Shown piece by piece: positions 31,701 through 44,417 of a stretch of DNA of 64,000 nucleotides. The position numbers and the translations under genes were made by a program. The first letter of the stretch is position 1. Each line of letters starts with the position of its first letter. This DNA is from Parachlorella kessleri (lineage: Eukaryota; Chlorophyta; Trebouxiophyceae; Chlorellales; Chlorellaceae), in the NCBI GenBank assembly GCA_001598975.1, contig BBXU01001039.1, forward strand, positions 39,488 through 103,487, given 5' to 3'. Under the pieces are notes generated by a model, which saw only the letters and a list, made by a program, of their open reading frames with translations, searched no databases and was not told where the DNA came from.

Positions 31701-34700
31701 ACAACCAAGGGAGAGGTGGTGGCGGTGGCGGTTCCCTGGGAGGCCGGCCAAACCGGCCATCTGGGGCAGGAAGTAGCGGGGGGCAGGCTGGCGCCAACCT
31801 TCCCTGGACGCTTTGTTTTCCATGACGAGGAGGTGAGCCGGGGAGGTGGGTGGGTGAGTGAGTGGGTGAGTGACTGAGAGCCTCGCGGCAGTGCGAGCCA
31901 GGTTCCTTGGGGGAGGCTAACAGGCGTCCTTCTGTTGGGTTAAGGCACTCTGGACTCCTGCACCGCACAATATGACATTGGCTTGGCAAGCCTCGGTTGC
32001 TGTGCTGCTACTCAAGGGATTGTTTGCTGCACTGGAAGTTGCTACCAAGCAAGAGAGCTGCCAGTCGCGGTGCATGGAGAATGCAAAGAAGGCGACCATG
32101 CACGCTCAATATGTTATATCCTACAAAACTAGGTGCAACGCACCATGCTTGCAGGTCGGGCTGTATGTTCGGTCGGAGGAGGCAGCCCTGCACCAGCCGC
32201 TGCTCCAAGGCAGCGAGTTGAGCGACGAGTCAGAGGAAGAGACGGTTGCGCAGCGGGCACAGCATGGGCTTGGCTTCTGGCCCAGCACCGCGCTCGTAGC
32301 CAAGTCAGCGCTGGGTGTGGGTGAGTAGTATCCTGGCATGGGACCGGGCGAGCAACCTTTGCAGCATGTGAAGTAAAAGGACTGGGCGTTGTGGTTGATG
32401 TGCAAGCTGGACGAGGTGCAAGCAAAGTGATGAGGAGGGAAAGATCGTCAATCCAGGCGCACTCTGGTTGTATCTGTGGTGCCTGCGAAGTGACAGCATG
32501 CAAAGAGCCCTCCGCATACGATATATGCCTGCGGCTGCAGTACCTGGGTGGGTTGGGCTCGAATATGAAGTCCGCCTGTGGGATGCAAGGGGGCCTTTAC
32601 CTGTGCCCTGCTATGCCTTTCTAGGGAAGTGACAGACGTCACTACAGAGCCCGTTGTGACCTGGAGGGTGTTGGATGGTGTGTCGACTTTTGCAGGCATT
32701 GTGGTGCTCCCGTTCGCTTTCTCGCGGCTGGGGCTGGCTGGAGGCAGCATCGCGCTGGGCGTGGCGGGGCTGCTGGCCTTCCTGTCCGCACACCTGCTCC
32801 TTAAGGCATCACATGCAGCAGGTGGGTGCCTCTCAGACTGATCAGCCGACCTTTCTCGCAATGACCAACATAACCACTTGCCTGCTCCCCAGTCTTCAGC
32901 TCATGCTGAACCTGTCGTAAGAACACAACAGGTCACCCCACAACCCTGCTGTCACTGCAACACACCGAACCCTAACCCCCACCCAACACACACCCCCTTC
33001 CCTTCTACTTGCATGATACCAATGACATGTTCAAGGTCAGGTTGAATTTTGGGTGTCAGGTGTACATCACTGGCTTGCATGAAGAGAGAGGCAGCGCATC
33101 CCTGCATTGCCTTGGCTTCTAACTCACTAAACTGGTTTGGCCTGCAGGCGTGGCCAGCTATGGGGATGCTGTGGGTGCAGTGTTAGGTGGATTCGGCGGT
33201 GGGCTCGCTGACCTAGCCATGGCAGCCCTCTGCTTTGGTAAGCAGCGCCTACTCTGCTAATTCGCCATGCATATCGCCGCGGTGATTGCCTGGACATGTC
33301 AGCTGCCTAAGCCCAGGTTTGCTGGTACCAGTCCCTGAAGGTCGTGTCTGTTGCACCGCTGCGAGTTGCAGCTGCCTTCATTGCTGTCATAGTCAGCTGT
33401 GCTGCACCCCCTGGCATTTCGAACCCCTGATCAACCTCCTATTGTTGGTTGTGCTGCAGGCTTGCTGGTCGCTTCCTTCTGGGTGTCCCAGGATGCGCTG
33501 GTTGGCGGCAAGGGCGCTTTGCTGGCTAAGTGGCTGGACAAGCCAACTGCAGCGGCAGCTTATGCCATCGTGGTTGTGGCCCCGCTGGTGTCTGCGAGGT
33601 GCGTCGTAAGCATTCATGGGAGTTTTTGCATTGCATGATCCTCCCGATTGTCTGTCACCTTCTGAGGGTGTTAGTGGCCCACTTGTGGAAGTACAACGTC
33701 TGCCAAGATGCGGAGCGCAAAGACTGTTTCCTGAGGGAAAGCATTAGAAGTGTCATGGTGCTTATGCATTCAAACGTCCTGGCACCGCAGCCGCCGCAAG
33801 GTGACCCGTACAATGTACAAAATGTGGCTGCTTCTGAGCAGGCTGGTCCAGCAGGAGCTTTGCAACGGGGACCTTAATAACAGCCGTACCTTGAAGTTTG
33901 GTAGAGGCAACACATCGATGTCACTGCGCCGCGCTATGCAGGCGGCCAAGGAGCCTGGCTGGTGCCGCAGCAGTCGGGGTGGCAGCCGCTGCGCTGTGGG
34001 CAGCCCTGCTGGGCGCGCTGGCCGTGTCAGCCTTCGTCAGGGGGGAGCTGCCAGGGGGCATCCGCTTCTGGCCGAAGGTGGGCTTACCCAGACTGACAGG
34101 AAGCTCCCCTTTAGGGATGTGCTACATTTGCGGATTGTGCTTTATGTTGGTTTTCCCGTCTGGACGGGTGGTGTGTGCCATTAAGGAATGGTACTTGGAT
34201 CTTGTTGTTTGTGGCATAGTATATCCTGGCTTTTTGTTGGCCCTACTTGGGCGGACTCGCGGCAGCATGGTCAGGTGGTGGTACGGTCTTACGCTAGACA
34301 GTAGGATGTGTATCTGATGTGCCTTGGTTGCGTATGACACAGCCTGAGTTCCGCTCTCGGGGCGCTGCCGGACACTTGTGGCTCCTCTTGCACAACAGGG
34401 AAGTGCTTGCCGACTCCCCTGCAGGTTGGCGGGAAGCCTTGGTGGCAAGCTGTTATGGAAGTCTGGGGGGTAGTGCCTGTCCTCCTGCTGGCAGCGGCGC
34501 CACACAGCTACTTGTCAGAGGCTCTGACTGTCAAGGTGGGAAAAGATGAGGTGTGCTCCAGCAAATTCCATTATCGTCTGGATGAGGGGCCGTGCGTGGG
34601 ATAGGCCAGTACCAATGAGCCTTGTGGCAGTGATATGCATGATGTGGATGGCTGGTCGTGGACATGCAGCATGTGCAGCAGTGGCGGGCGTTGGCAGCAG

Positions 34701-36397
34701 TCGCGCTTTCCTGCAGCTTGGGTAGGTGCAGGCTGCCTGCCGACGGCCTTTCAGGCGCTATAAGAACGGGCCACCGTTCCCCCTAATTTTGGGAGGGGGT
34801 CCTTTCCTGGTAGCGTGTTCACGGCGCCTGACGAGTACCCCCTCTGCCTCTGCCTGATGTGTCTGCAGAACGGCAGGCGTGTGTCGCGGGCCCGCAAGGA
34901 GGGAGCTTTCAGCGCTGCGCTGCTCCTCAGCTGGGGAGCGCTGCTGCTGGTCGGCTTTGCCGGCTATGCTCTTTTTGGTGATGGGGCACAGGTGCGGCCT
35001 GGCCCAATGCCAGCTGATAGGCGTGAGAAGTAAGTCGACCAACGTGACAATCTCAAAAGCCAGCCAGCCAGCCTAGTGTGACAACCCCAAACTTCCAGGC
35101 ATCCAGCCCCACCAAAAGCAGCCCCAGGCATATCTCCTCTGCTGTGCCGATCAGCGCAGAAGCGGGCACCCGCCTGCTGTTGCCCACCGTTTCCCTCCCT
35201 TTCACGCGCGTCCCGTCTCCAGGGGCCCCTCCCTTGCGGCTGCTGTGCAGGTGGACATTACCTTGGCGTGGGACCCCACCTCGTTCGAGGGCATGCTGGG
35301 GACCCAGCTGGCCGCGCTGTGCTGCGCTGTGGCCAGGCTGGCAGTGCTGCTGGCGTTGCTGACCGGCATGCCCCTTCTCATGGCTGGCTTCAGGACCGCC
35401 TTCTGGCGGCTGCTCTTCTGGCAGGAGCTTAAGGTGGGGGATTTATGAGTGAGGCCTGTATTTGTGAGATACATGCAAGTGTTAGGCAGGCGTCGCATGC
35501 AGCTTGGAAGATAGGCTCACATTTGGCAAGAAAGGTCCCATGTAGGGGCGGTCCAAGCTACCAGCTACCCACTTCGTCGGTCATATGCGGACTTGCCAAC
35601 ACCCTGGCTTTGGTTCCCTCGGCGAGCAGTGCTCCCTGCCTTGGACACAAGCTAGCCTGGAGGCTGGTCACACTGCAGCCACCTGCTACTCGTTGTGCGC
35701 TGCAGGGTGCCGGCTTCTTCATTGTGACCTACACATCCCTGGCAGGAGCCGCCTACGCCGCGCTGCGCCTGTCTGATTTCGGCGGGAAAGAGGGATCGAG
35801 CGACGCTGGTGACCTATTGTGGCAGGGCCTGCAGCTGCTGGGGGCCACTGCTGGAGCTGCAGTAGTGCTGCTGATCCCAGGGCTGGCGTTTTGCTGCGGA
35901 CGGCGGCGGGAACGGGGAGGTGCGTGGCGCCACATGGCACACTGTTTTGCAGTGCTGAGCTTGCGGTGCAGGTGGACTCTTGCTTGTGATGCTGCCTGGC
36001 CTGCTGTCAGTGCCATTGCAGTCAACCGTACCTTGGTTATGGCAGATGGGTGGCATGAGCTGGGTCGTTGGTTGTATGCCACTGCCCGGCGGCGTGGTGA
36101 CGCTGCTTGTGGGCCAGGAACGGCAGGGGTTTGCCCGCAAGTGAGCCGCCTTCATGGAAAACGCATAGCTTTTGGGCACAGAGCATGAGACTTGAACCAG
36201 GAATGGACAACACGTGATACACGTGGTGTCTGGGGGGTGGCAGGGGAGAAGTGTCGTTGAGCGGCAAGGCCTGCTGTCCTGGCTTGGCCTCAGGTGTCCA
36301 GCTGGTGACGGCAAGCGACCGCCTGCTGGGCTCGCTGATGGTGCTGGCGGGCCTGGGCGTGGCAGCAGGCGCGGCTGGGCTCCTCCTGGAGCCTTAG
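28713..36397 (+). CDS. Amino-acid/auxin permease-type transporter with very long disordered N-terminus
   Basis: Probable amino-acid transporter of the AAAP/SLC38-like superfamily; substrate unknown. Exons: 28713-31261, 31634-31832, 32155-32320, 32696-32821, 33148-33237, 33460-33598, 33942-34077, 34425-34535, 34869-34991, 35251-35433, 35706-35919, 36294-36397, in frame, 1,379 residues. The first 950 or so residues are low complexity (Ala, Pro, Gln, Glu, Ser), with QQQQQQQ near the start. The membrane part opens with GIVVLPFAFSRLGLAGG, the family's first-helix motif. It later has GGKPWWQAVMEVWGVVPVLL, then RRVSRARKEGAFSAALLLSW followed by GYALFGDGAQ, typical of helices 6-7, then further helices to the C-terminus. 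Exon 1 has an in-frame stop at 31328. It is avoided by a GC donor (CTCAG/GCAAGC at 31261) whose phase matches the acceptor at 31633. Without that splice the later exons would have no start codon. Confidence 0.8.
34234..34303 (+). repeat. Dispersed intronic repeat, copy 1
   Basis: This is one of four copies sharing the core GCAGCATGGTCAGGTGG, then a purine/GTAC stretch and TAGAC. Here it also shares TGTTGGCCCTACTTGGG with the copy at 61133. It lies in the transporter intron 34078-34424. Confidence 0.75.
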
Positions 36398-37732
36398 CCA
36401 GGGAAACCTGGCTCTAGTGTCGGTGCGCTGTCACCACCATACACATCGTCCGGGAACCTCAGCAAACAGTGTCGATGTACATTTAGCACACACATCGTCC
36501 AGGAGCTGTAGGTTAAATGCACTGTCAGCGTACAGAGTGCCCACGAGGCGGCGGTGCAATGCCAGTGGCGGAGTTGCTGTCCCCGCCTGGCTTTGGCGTG
36601 GGACAGGAGGCGTGACTGGCCTGCTCCACTGAGTTATTGGGCAGCAAGCTGGGCAGCCATCTGGGTTGAGGTCATTGTTAATGCCGGCGCCTGCGGCAAG
36701 TAGAGGGTGTAGTTTTGCGGCTTCATGCCAGCTTGAAGGGCTGGAAAAGGGTCGATCAACTACCTGTGCACCCGACCAGTTGTGGAAGTGGTCAACCTTG
36801 GCATGATGGTGTCTTTCTACCCTTGGAGTCCTGTATCAGCGGAGGCGATATAGCAGGTGCTGTCATGCTTGCAAGTCCAAACAGTATAATTCTTTTGAGC
36901 TTGTTGGGGCGGTGATTGGCAGGCGTTCACAAGTTGTGTGAGCTGATTTGTTGTGTGCTTGCGGGTCACGTGCCTGCAGTGAGGCCAGCTGCGGTGGGTC
37001 TTTGGCTGGGCTTACCTACTGGGATGGCACTTGCTTGGCATGCCTAAGCTTCCATCGAGAAACTGCACACTTGTGTAAGCAGCAGCCGCGATAACTGTAC
37101 CATAGTTCGCCCCCCTGTCAGCTACCAGCATGCTGATGTCCAGCTGGCAATTGGAGGCTTCCCTGGCTATTAGAGGGAGCTGTCTGACTCTGGTGGGATG
37201 AAGAGCTGGCATGTGGCATGCCAGTCATGAACCTGTGGAGGTGAGAGCCTTTTGGGGAACGGCCCTTTGGGTCCCCTTCGTGAGACTGCCAGCATGACTG
37301 CAAGACGTTGGTACAAGTGAGGAGATAAAATCAGACAAGCACGCTGCTTCAGCCGAGAAAGATATGCATGAACTAAATGGGAAGCATGCCTGAGATCCCA
37401 TGCTCAAAGCACCCATGCTGCCAGCTGGGTTATGGCCACTGCAATAAGTGCATGCAGCGCAGCCTTGGACTGTACCTGAACCTATAAGAGTGCACTAGTG
37501 TAATCGCAGCCTGCAATGACACCGAATGCTGCTAAGTCAGGTCAACACAAAGGTTTACCGGCTCGAACACCTGTAAAGCTGCTGTAAGCAGCAGGAACAA
37601 AATGTTGGGCTAGGCCTGGAATGGTCCAAAGTGAGACGAGGCAAAAAAGGCACCAAGTGCCTACCACTGTTGAGAGATTCACGTGAGTGACCAGAAGTAA
37701 GAGAAGTCATACTGAAGTACTGAAGTTCAACC

Positions 37733-37850
37733 CTATCCCCTCTCTATTCGCACTACTTGTCGCTATTACTAAAAAGAGTCATATACTATATCCTATCTCA
37801 ACTCTGTTCGCACTACCTGCTACCCTCACTAATAGTCATACCAAGTCAGA
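37733..37850 (+). repeat. Imperfect tandem duplication, about 60-bp unit
   Basis: Two adjacent units share TTCGCACTAC, then CTNNTACT/CTCACTA and AGTCATA in the same order and spacing. The sequence is A/T- and pyrimidine-rich, unlike the surrounding coding DNA. The unit is not a recognised element. Confidence 0.7.
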
Positions 37851-37984
37851 AGCGGGCAGACCCAGCTGAAACTTTGCATCCAGCCCTGTCACCTGCCAAA
37901 TCCTGCACACACCACCTGCCGCCACTGAACACGCATCCTTACGACTATTGTACGAGCTGCCAGCAAGGTTGTACGCATATATGA

Positions 37985-37989
37985 TTACA
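37985..37989 (-). terminator. Polyadenylation signal TGTAA for the TauE-like gene
   Basis: TTACA on the plus strand gives TGTAA on the minus strand, 123 bases after the TauE-like stop codon. This is the expected position for a green-algal signal. Confidence 0.5.
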
Positions 37990-38111
37990 AACCTGCTGGG
38001 GCTAGGACATGGGAAACACAGACAGCTGAGGATGGTAGATGAGTAAGCACAAACCTACCAACCCCATATCTACTCCTTGGGCTGTGGCGTCTGCACCATG
38101 CTTCCGCTCCC

Positions 38112-41100
38112 TCAGCCGCCGCTGCAAAACTTGGTAAACCCTTCACCTGCCCCCTCCCGCCGTATGTCATCAACTGCATCAGGCACGCTGTACGCTGCGC
38201 AGATGATCGCACCAGCAGCAACGACCCCCGCCATTAAAAGGACCTGCATGCCCATTTGCCCACTTAACATTGTCAGCTGAGACAGTCTGGGTGCGGGAGC
38301 GGAGAGGCCATGGCTACCCCACCTCCCTGGTGTTCCTCATTAACCCCTCTTCAAAACTGCTCTGCAAGAACCAATGCACGAGGGTAGAAGCTCGTTTGCA
38401 GACAAAGCGCCACTGCCGACACCAGCCTTGGCGGCCCCGACTGCCTATATAGTCAAGGCGCAACCCAACCCAGTCTGCTTGCAGTACAGGGATTGGCGCC
38501 CCCACCCCACACCCCTCCAGCTAGGAGGCTGCCAAAGCAAGGAGAGGTTTAAATGCTGCCCTGATGTCGGCTGGCGGCGCCATGAATAGCTGAAGTGCTT
38601 ACCACTAGGGATGTGGCGCCACTCCTTCGTACTATATAGTTCACAACTGCCACCCCCAGGAAGGCCCCCACCAAGCAGGATGCTCCGATGATGAGGGAAT
38701 ACTCCAAGTCCAGCTGGTCCTGCCATAGCAGACAGTACCACCACTGCTCAATTTACATAATGGGTGGCATGCCACGTGACCTCTTCGTGAAATTGCCGAC
38801 CGCGACGGGCAGTTGCAGTAGCAGCAGCATCGTGCTGTACTAGGTCCTGCACTTTACATAACTACCACAGCAAGCCGGGCAGCTGCTGTATGCACGCTGC
38901 TGTTTGCCTGAACAGCACAGGTGATGGTGGCCGGGGGCCGCTTACGCGCAGCACTCCAAAGCAGGCACAGATTTCATGCCGCGCACACACGCACAGCTCC
39001 CCACCTGCACGGCATACGTGATGGTGGCAGAGCCGACAGTCAGCAGCACCATGAAGGATGAAGTGGCAGAGCCTGCCAGTGGGTTGAGGTCCAGCGCCAG
39101 CAGCAGCGGGCTCATTACCAGGCCTGCAAGGGAAGTGGGAAATATGTTGTAACAGATTGGCAGTCTGGAAAACTACGAATATTGGAGGGGTAGAAGGGGG
39201 TCACCAGGGATTCACATGCCAGGGGTGAGTGCGCATTGGGTCAGAATCCAAGCGGCACTAACAGTTCCCAAGCAGACCTCTGCAAACAAAAGGACCTATG
39301 GGTGCAGTGACTGGGTGATGATTCCAGCCAGCACCGGATGTCAACAGGTATTTGCCACCCCTCTGGCTGACAGTCTCAGCTGACAACTGAGCAGTGAGAG
39401 TAGCACCTCCCTCGCACAGTGTTCGGTGAGCAGCTAGCGGCAAGCAGCGTGCAGGCCTCTTGGATCACGCACGCCTTACTGCCCCGCGAAGCAGCTCCTC
39501 CCATGACGCATACCATCCTCCTCAAGCAGAAGGGGGTCCAAGGGTAGGGAATCCTCCAAGATCCTTGCACCCAGCCCTTAGCAGTTCTCAGGTTTACTCT
39601 CATTTCGCATGCTCGGCCACCACCATATGCTCACCACCTCCCAGGCCGAGGGTTGTAGCCAGAGTGCCTCCAACGAGGGCCACTGCTTGCACTGTCAGCA
39701 CCTTGCGAACGCTCCAGCCGGCATGGCTGCCGACCACCACTTCATACTTCACGGCAACAGCCTTGGCTGGCCCAAGCGCTTTTGCACCTAAGCCATTGGT
39801 CACCGCCCACACGGCCTTGCTGCCATTTACATGGCTGCTGCTGCCATTCACATGGCCTTCCACGGCCTGGCAAGCCAGCTGGAGTGGCTGACCATCTGTC
39901 GGTACCGCCTGCTGCGCCTGCTGTGCCTGCTGCCGCGAATGCCGCAGCATAAGGTAAGCCAGGTAGCCGGCTGCTACCGCCAGGAGGAGGGCAATCTCCA
40001 CAGCCGCCAGCACCCAGTAAGTCACGAAGCACTGCAGCAGCACCCATGCAGCGCTGGCTGCTTGTGAGGGGTGTGGATGGGGTGTGAGGGCGTGTACTGC
40101 CAGCAACAAGCCAAAGTGCACGACTGCAAGGCGGTGATTGGGCAAGGCACGCCTTGCATGCATGGGCATGATTGACACCCACAAGGCCGTGCCAGTCCTG
40201 TCAGCTCAGCGATCTGCCATGCTGGCAACCTCACTGTGCTGCCCCTGAGGCCGTCATGAGTCAATGGAAGGGTAAGAAGTCCACAGAGCACTTGCATGCA
40301 GGTGCCTCTCAGAATGCTCACCCCGACGGCAGGGAAAGCCCTTACCTTTCACTGGCACACTTCCCACTGCCAAAAACATGTAACCCTAATACCGTGACGT
40401 ACCTTGGTTCCGTGGGACTGAGACAGAACTCCCTTGGCCACTTGAAAGCCCACAAAGCAGACCCAGATCACAGCCACAGCCGCCAGCCTGTGCAGTGTGG
40501 CCCGGCTGAAGCTAGGCAGCCGCAGGACCTCCTTGGAAAAGTTGGCCCACAGCCCTACCCAGAACCCAGGGCTGGCGGGTGGTTGGGAGGCCTTAGTGCA
40601 CTGTGCTGCTGCCGCCCCTGATTCTTGGATTGGCATTTCTGCTGCTGTTGGTGGTGGGCGGGTGAATGCCGCTGCCCCTGCCCCTGCTGCTGGTATGAAA
40701 GATGTGACGCCTTTCGCTGGCACCTGGAGACTGCGGTCTGCGGACTCCTGGCCTGTCGCGACATGGCCTTTGCCAGGAGAGTCGCCTCCGTCTGGTATGG
40801 TGGCCAGACCTGCACAGCGGGCCGCAGCAGCAGGCCAATCTTTGCCCCATGCCCTCCAGGACCCTCACCGACTCACCCTGCCAAGCAACGCATCGGTGGA
40901 TGGTCACCTGCCATCAATACTGAAGCGCACACAGCGATTAAAAGGCCGGAGCCCTTATTGGCTTACCATTGGTGCCTGTGGCATCCACTGCCGCCCATCC
41001 AACCTCCGCCGTCGCCAGCACTGCTGCGATGTTATGTAAGCCCTGTGGCATCTCGCCACCCTGACCCGCCCTCTCCCGCGATGGAGAGCCAAGGCAGACA

Positions 41101-42909
41101 ATGCTGTCTAAGCTGTGCTGAGAGCCCAGCCGGTAGCTTCTGTCAGCAGCTGCAGTGAAGCCGGCAGACATGCTCGCTGCTCGAGAGGACGCAAAAGAGT
41201 AAGCAGACTCCTCAACCTCAAAGCTAAGGGGCGTCGGGATTTCTGCATAGCTGCGAGAAGCAAGCTCCAAGCTGTGTTCCAGGCTGGCTCTTAGCCGCAC
41301 AGACAGCGACTGACTGCGGGGGAGCTGGATGCTACCTTGCTGCCGCACCAGCCCCGGCGCGGGAGACGCAGGGAGCGACCGTGTTGGGAGTATCGGCTTG
41401 GGCTCAAGTGTGCTTGTCCTGAAGGGCGTGAACTTGGCTTCCCGGAAGGGACTGGGGGACGGCTGCTGCTCGCCATCGTCCCGCTGTCCTGCCTGCTGCA
41501 CTTTCTGCAGCCAGGGCTGCTGCTGCTGGCCGTTGGGCTGCTGCGCCTGCTGTGCGTGCTGCTGCTCCAGCTGTCGCGCTGCAGCTTTCTCCTTCCTCCG
41601 CAGGGCAAAGTATTTCATGGCGCTTGCGTATGTCTGCCAGACCAGGACTGTAAAGAGCAGCAATGTGATCAGCCAGTTTGCGAAAAGGTCGTTCAAAATG
41701 ACACCTGCAAGCCAAACAATCGCTCACACAAGAGTAAGCCGAGTCAAGTGATACAAGTTGGGCCCACTGGCACCCTCAGCATGCCAACAGCAGCTGTGGG
41801 ACTTGAAAACACAACACAAGTAAGCTTCCGGTAAGCTGCCTTGGTAAGACCACATGACATCCCAGGAAACACATAAGGACCGACATCCCAGGGGACACAT
41901 GAGAACCGCATGAGCCCAGCAGGCAGCCCAGGGTGCCCAGCAGGCCAGCATGGCATCACCCACCTGCCGCCACTCCCACAAGCATCAGCGGCAGCAGGAG
42001 AAGGAGCATGTCAAAGTCGATCAGCGGCCGGCTCTCGTCCTCGGGGTGGCGTCGAGCAAGGGACACCCAGGCACTGCCCAGCGCCCCTCCCAGAATAAAC
42101 GCCTGGCTCTGGGAAGCAGCAAGCCTGGGGCCTGCACAGCACACCCCGCCCAAGGTGGCCTCTAACTGGGTTTGCTTCTGCTACGCATTGGACAGCATTA
42201 GGTTTTGATAAATATTTATGTAGGTTCTGAGAGCAGAAAAGAAGGACGTCGCTTTTCGCAGCAAGTGCCTGGCTCCCAGCCAGCAAGCCGGAAACGGAGC
42301 CCCATGGTTCATAGATCGCAGCCAGCCGCCTTCACTCACTCAGCTGGAGGAGCAGCATGTTGAGAGGTACGAAAATGATGCCGCCCCCGATGCCAGCAGG
42401 CATGGACAGTGCCGACACAAAAAAGGAAATGCCAAGCATCAGCCCTGTTCTCCACGTCATGCTGAACTTGTCTTGGTGAGGCTCACTTTCCAAAAGCCTC
42501 CTGCAGCAAACGCAATGGGGCCTCCTCAGGATATTGCAAGCATCATATAGTGTGCATGCAAACGTCAGTTACAACCCAGTCAAGCACTGCGCAAGTAAGT
42601 GGTGGTCAACCCAGGGGCCCAATACCGCCCGGGTTGCACAGGGGTGCCCCACCATCCAACATGTTGCAACAGCAGACAGGCAATCTATCCAGGTGTATGG
42701 GTGCGGTTTACAAACCCGAGACCAGGACCAGGACTGAGGGAGATGGCTAAGGCGCCCTTAATATGCGCCCAGTCTCAAAAGTCGCACCTCTGCAGCCCCA
42801 CCATAACAAGAGTGGCATCGCCCGACGTCCTACAAAGGCTACTGAGTAAATGCAGCAGCGCCAGCAGGCCCCAGGTCGTCATTGCACCTCTCATGGCGAC
42901 ACTGGCCAT
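38112..42909 (-). CDS. TauE/SafE-family membrane transporter with large central loop
   Basis: This family includes bacterial sulfite/sulfonate exporters and many plant and algal members of unclear substrate. Exons on the minus strand: 42788-42909, 42340-42500, 41964-42131, 40967-41704, 40403-40716, 39635-40031, 39005-39123, 38603-38719, 38112-38243; they join in frame to 755 residues. An N-terminal signal or anchor (WGLLALLHLLSSLCRTSG) is followed by the first family half with SMPAGIGGGIIFVPLNMLLL. The second half has TTLGLGGGLVMSPLLLALDL, GSATSSFMVLLTVGSATITY and LIIGASCLVGAFLGVAVVNY, the usual repeated GxGGG arrangement. Between the halves lies an insertion of about 350 residues, rich in Gln, Ser, Pro and Ala and probably cytosolic, plus a second long linker with NGSSSHVNGS. 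The acceptor at 40717 was chosen by phase (AGGTGCCAG/CG) and is the least certain junction. Confidence 0.87.
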
Positions 42910-44417
42910 CTCCTCAGTGCCCTAGGAGGTAAGCAGATAATAGGCGCTATTGTCCATCGGTACAGACCACTCTAATGCCATAGGTATTACATTCTACCTT
43001 GGTAGGCAGACAAGCGCTGCTGACAGCTTCATGACTAAGCAGACTCAAAACAGACTGGCTGCGCCAAAAATGGTTCCCATTGATCAAAAGTGACTGGCGC
43101 TTCTGGACCCATTTACAGCACTTGGAGAAGATATTCTGGGCAAGTGAGTTCCGCCTGCAAGGCTTCAGCCACAAGTGAAGTCTTGGTAAGCACCCGCCGG
43201 GCCGGTTGAACTTGCAACAACTGTTATGAACAGAAAGTCTGCTACACTTTTCCCAGACACCATAATGTCAAATTACATGCTCCAAGCCAAAACCAATGGC
43301 CAGGGAGGCTGGAATTCCTGGCAGTGCACCAATCATGCAGGCATATACACATATGCTCCTAGGGATCATGTGCCAAGTCACTCATTGAATGTGAAGAATT
43401 CATGCTACAGTATTACGTCACATGTACAACCAAGCAATACAGGCAGAGGTGCACTTGTGCTGGCAAAAGGCCACACACTCGGCACCCACTGTCTACAACA
43501 AAGAAGCGTGACCACCTGAAATGCAGAGAGCGTGGTAGACAAATGAAATACAGTGCAGTGAATAAATGCACAGAAGGTTTATATCAAGCCCAGCGAGTTC
43601 TTCTAACCAAGCATCGCCACCAGTGTCAGTGTTCATATTTAGTCCTGAAGGGTTCATACCGCCCCAGCGAGCTCCTGCCGAACCAACACAAATGCACCTT
43701 CTTGACTGAGGTATGAACGTTGGCAAATTGGGGGGAGCGCCGTGCACTGACTGCCCTTTCCCTTTGCACAGTTGCGGCTCTCTAGAGCTTGATCAGCATC
43801 CTCAGAAGGGTCCTCAGCCCAGCCCGCCTTCCCTCTGCAGCAGCACTCATATAAAACGATATCACATTCATTCGCACAAGCAGCAAGGTCTTGCTGCAGC
43901 TGCAGCTGAAGCAAGTTGGCACTCGTTGTTATCTTGCCTTGCGAGGATGCGTCGAGTTTGGTGTCCTGCCATCTGCTACGTGAGCGTCCCTCTGAAGGCT
44001 GAGGCGATACCTGCCTGAAGGTGCAGGCATAGGTGTCATAAGCTTGGTTTGCGGGGGCCATCCTCTCCTTTTGCTGCAGCATGTTGTCGGGGGGTTGATG
44101 CAGAGTCTCCGGCAAGACGATAACAAGGAAGTCTCGAACAGAGAAAGCGATGCTTATAAGCAGCCCAACGCTCTGTTGTGGCAAATACTGCATTACAGTG
44201 ATGATGCAATGATGATGATGCCTGTACGACTGCCCGCCAATAGATGAACCTTACAAGATGGAATGCACGTGACAGAACGGCATCAGATGAGCATTAGGTG
44301 AGCTGCTTCATCACGTCCACTAGCAGAACATGTCAAGCTTGGGACCTTATGGGTAACTGTTAGACACCTAGAGGTGGCTCTGCTACCAAAACCGGGCCAC
44401 TCCCAGCTAGACTGCTG
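42910..44417. other. Spacer upstream of the TauE-like gene and downstream of the M1 peptidase
   Basis: Both neighbours are on the minus strand, so this is the 3' region of the peptidase followed by the promoter of the TauE-like gene. A 179-codon open frame on the minus strand (43654-44193) shows no family motif, and frames this long occur here by chance. TTACA (minus-strand TGTAA) recurs near 42985 and 43271. Confidence 0.4.
44251..44255 (-). terminator. Polyadenylation signal TGTAA for the M1 peptidase
   Basis: Minus-strand TGTAA lies about 163 bases after the peptidase stop codon, with another 50 bases further at 44193. Confidence 0.45.

Larger units (their letters stand above)
36398..38111. 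other. Convergent 3' spacer between the transporter and the TauE-like gene
   Basis: Both flanking genes end here. The stretch holds several plus-strand TGTAA motifs (37074, 37499, 37572, 37583), any of which could end the transporter transcript. It also holds an imperfect tandem duplication at 37733-37850, and a short repeat of CACATCGTCC at about 36443 and 36491. No gene was recognised. Confidence 0.45.

Noticed and set aside
38083..38114. A further TauE-like exon after a 25-base intron ending TTTTGCAG
   Set aside because: An intron that short is implausible. Reading through gives a stop at 38112-38114 and a normal end.
43654..44193. 179-codon minus-strand open frame between the M1 and TauE-like genes
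   Set aside because: No recognisable domain, no splice or codon signal beyond openness, and similar frames occur in introns nearby.
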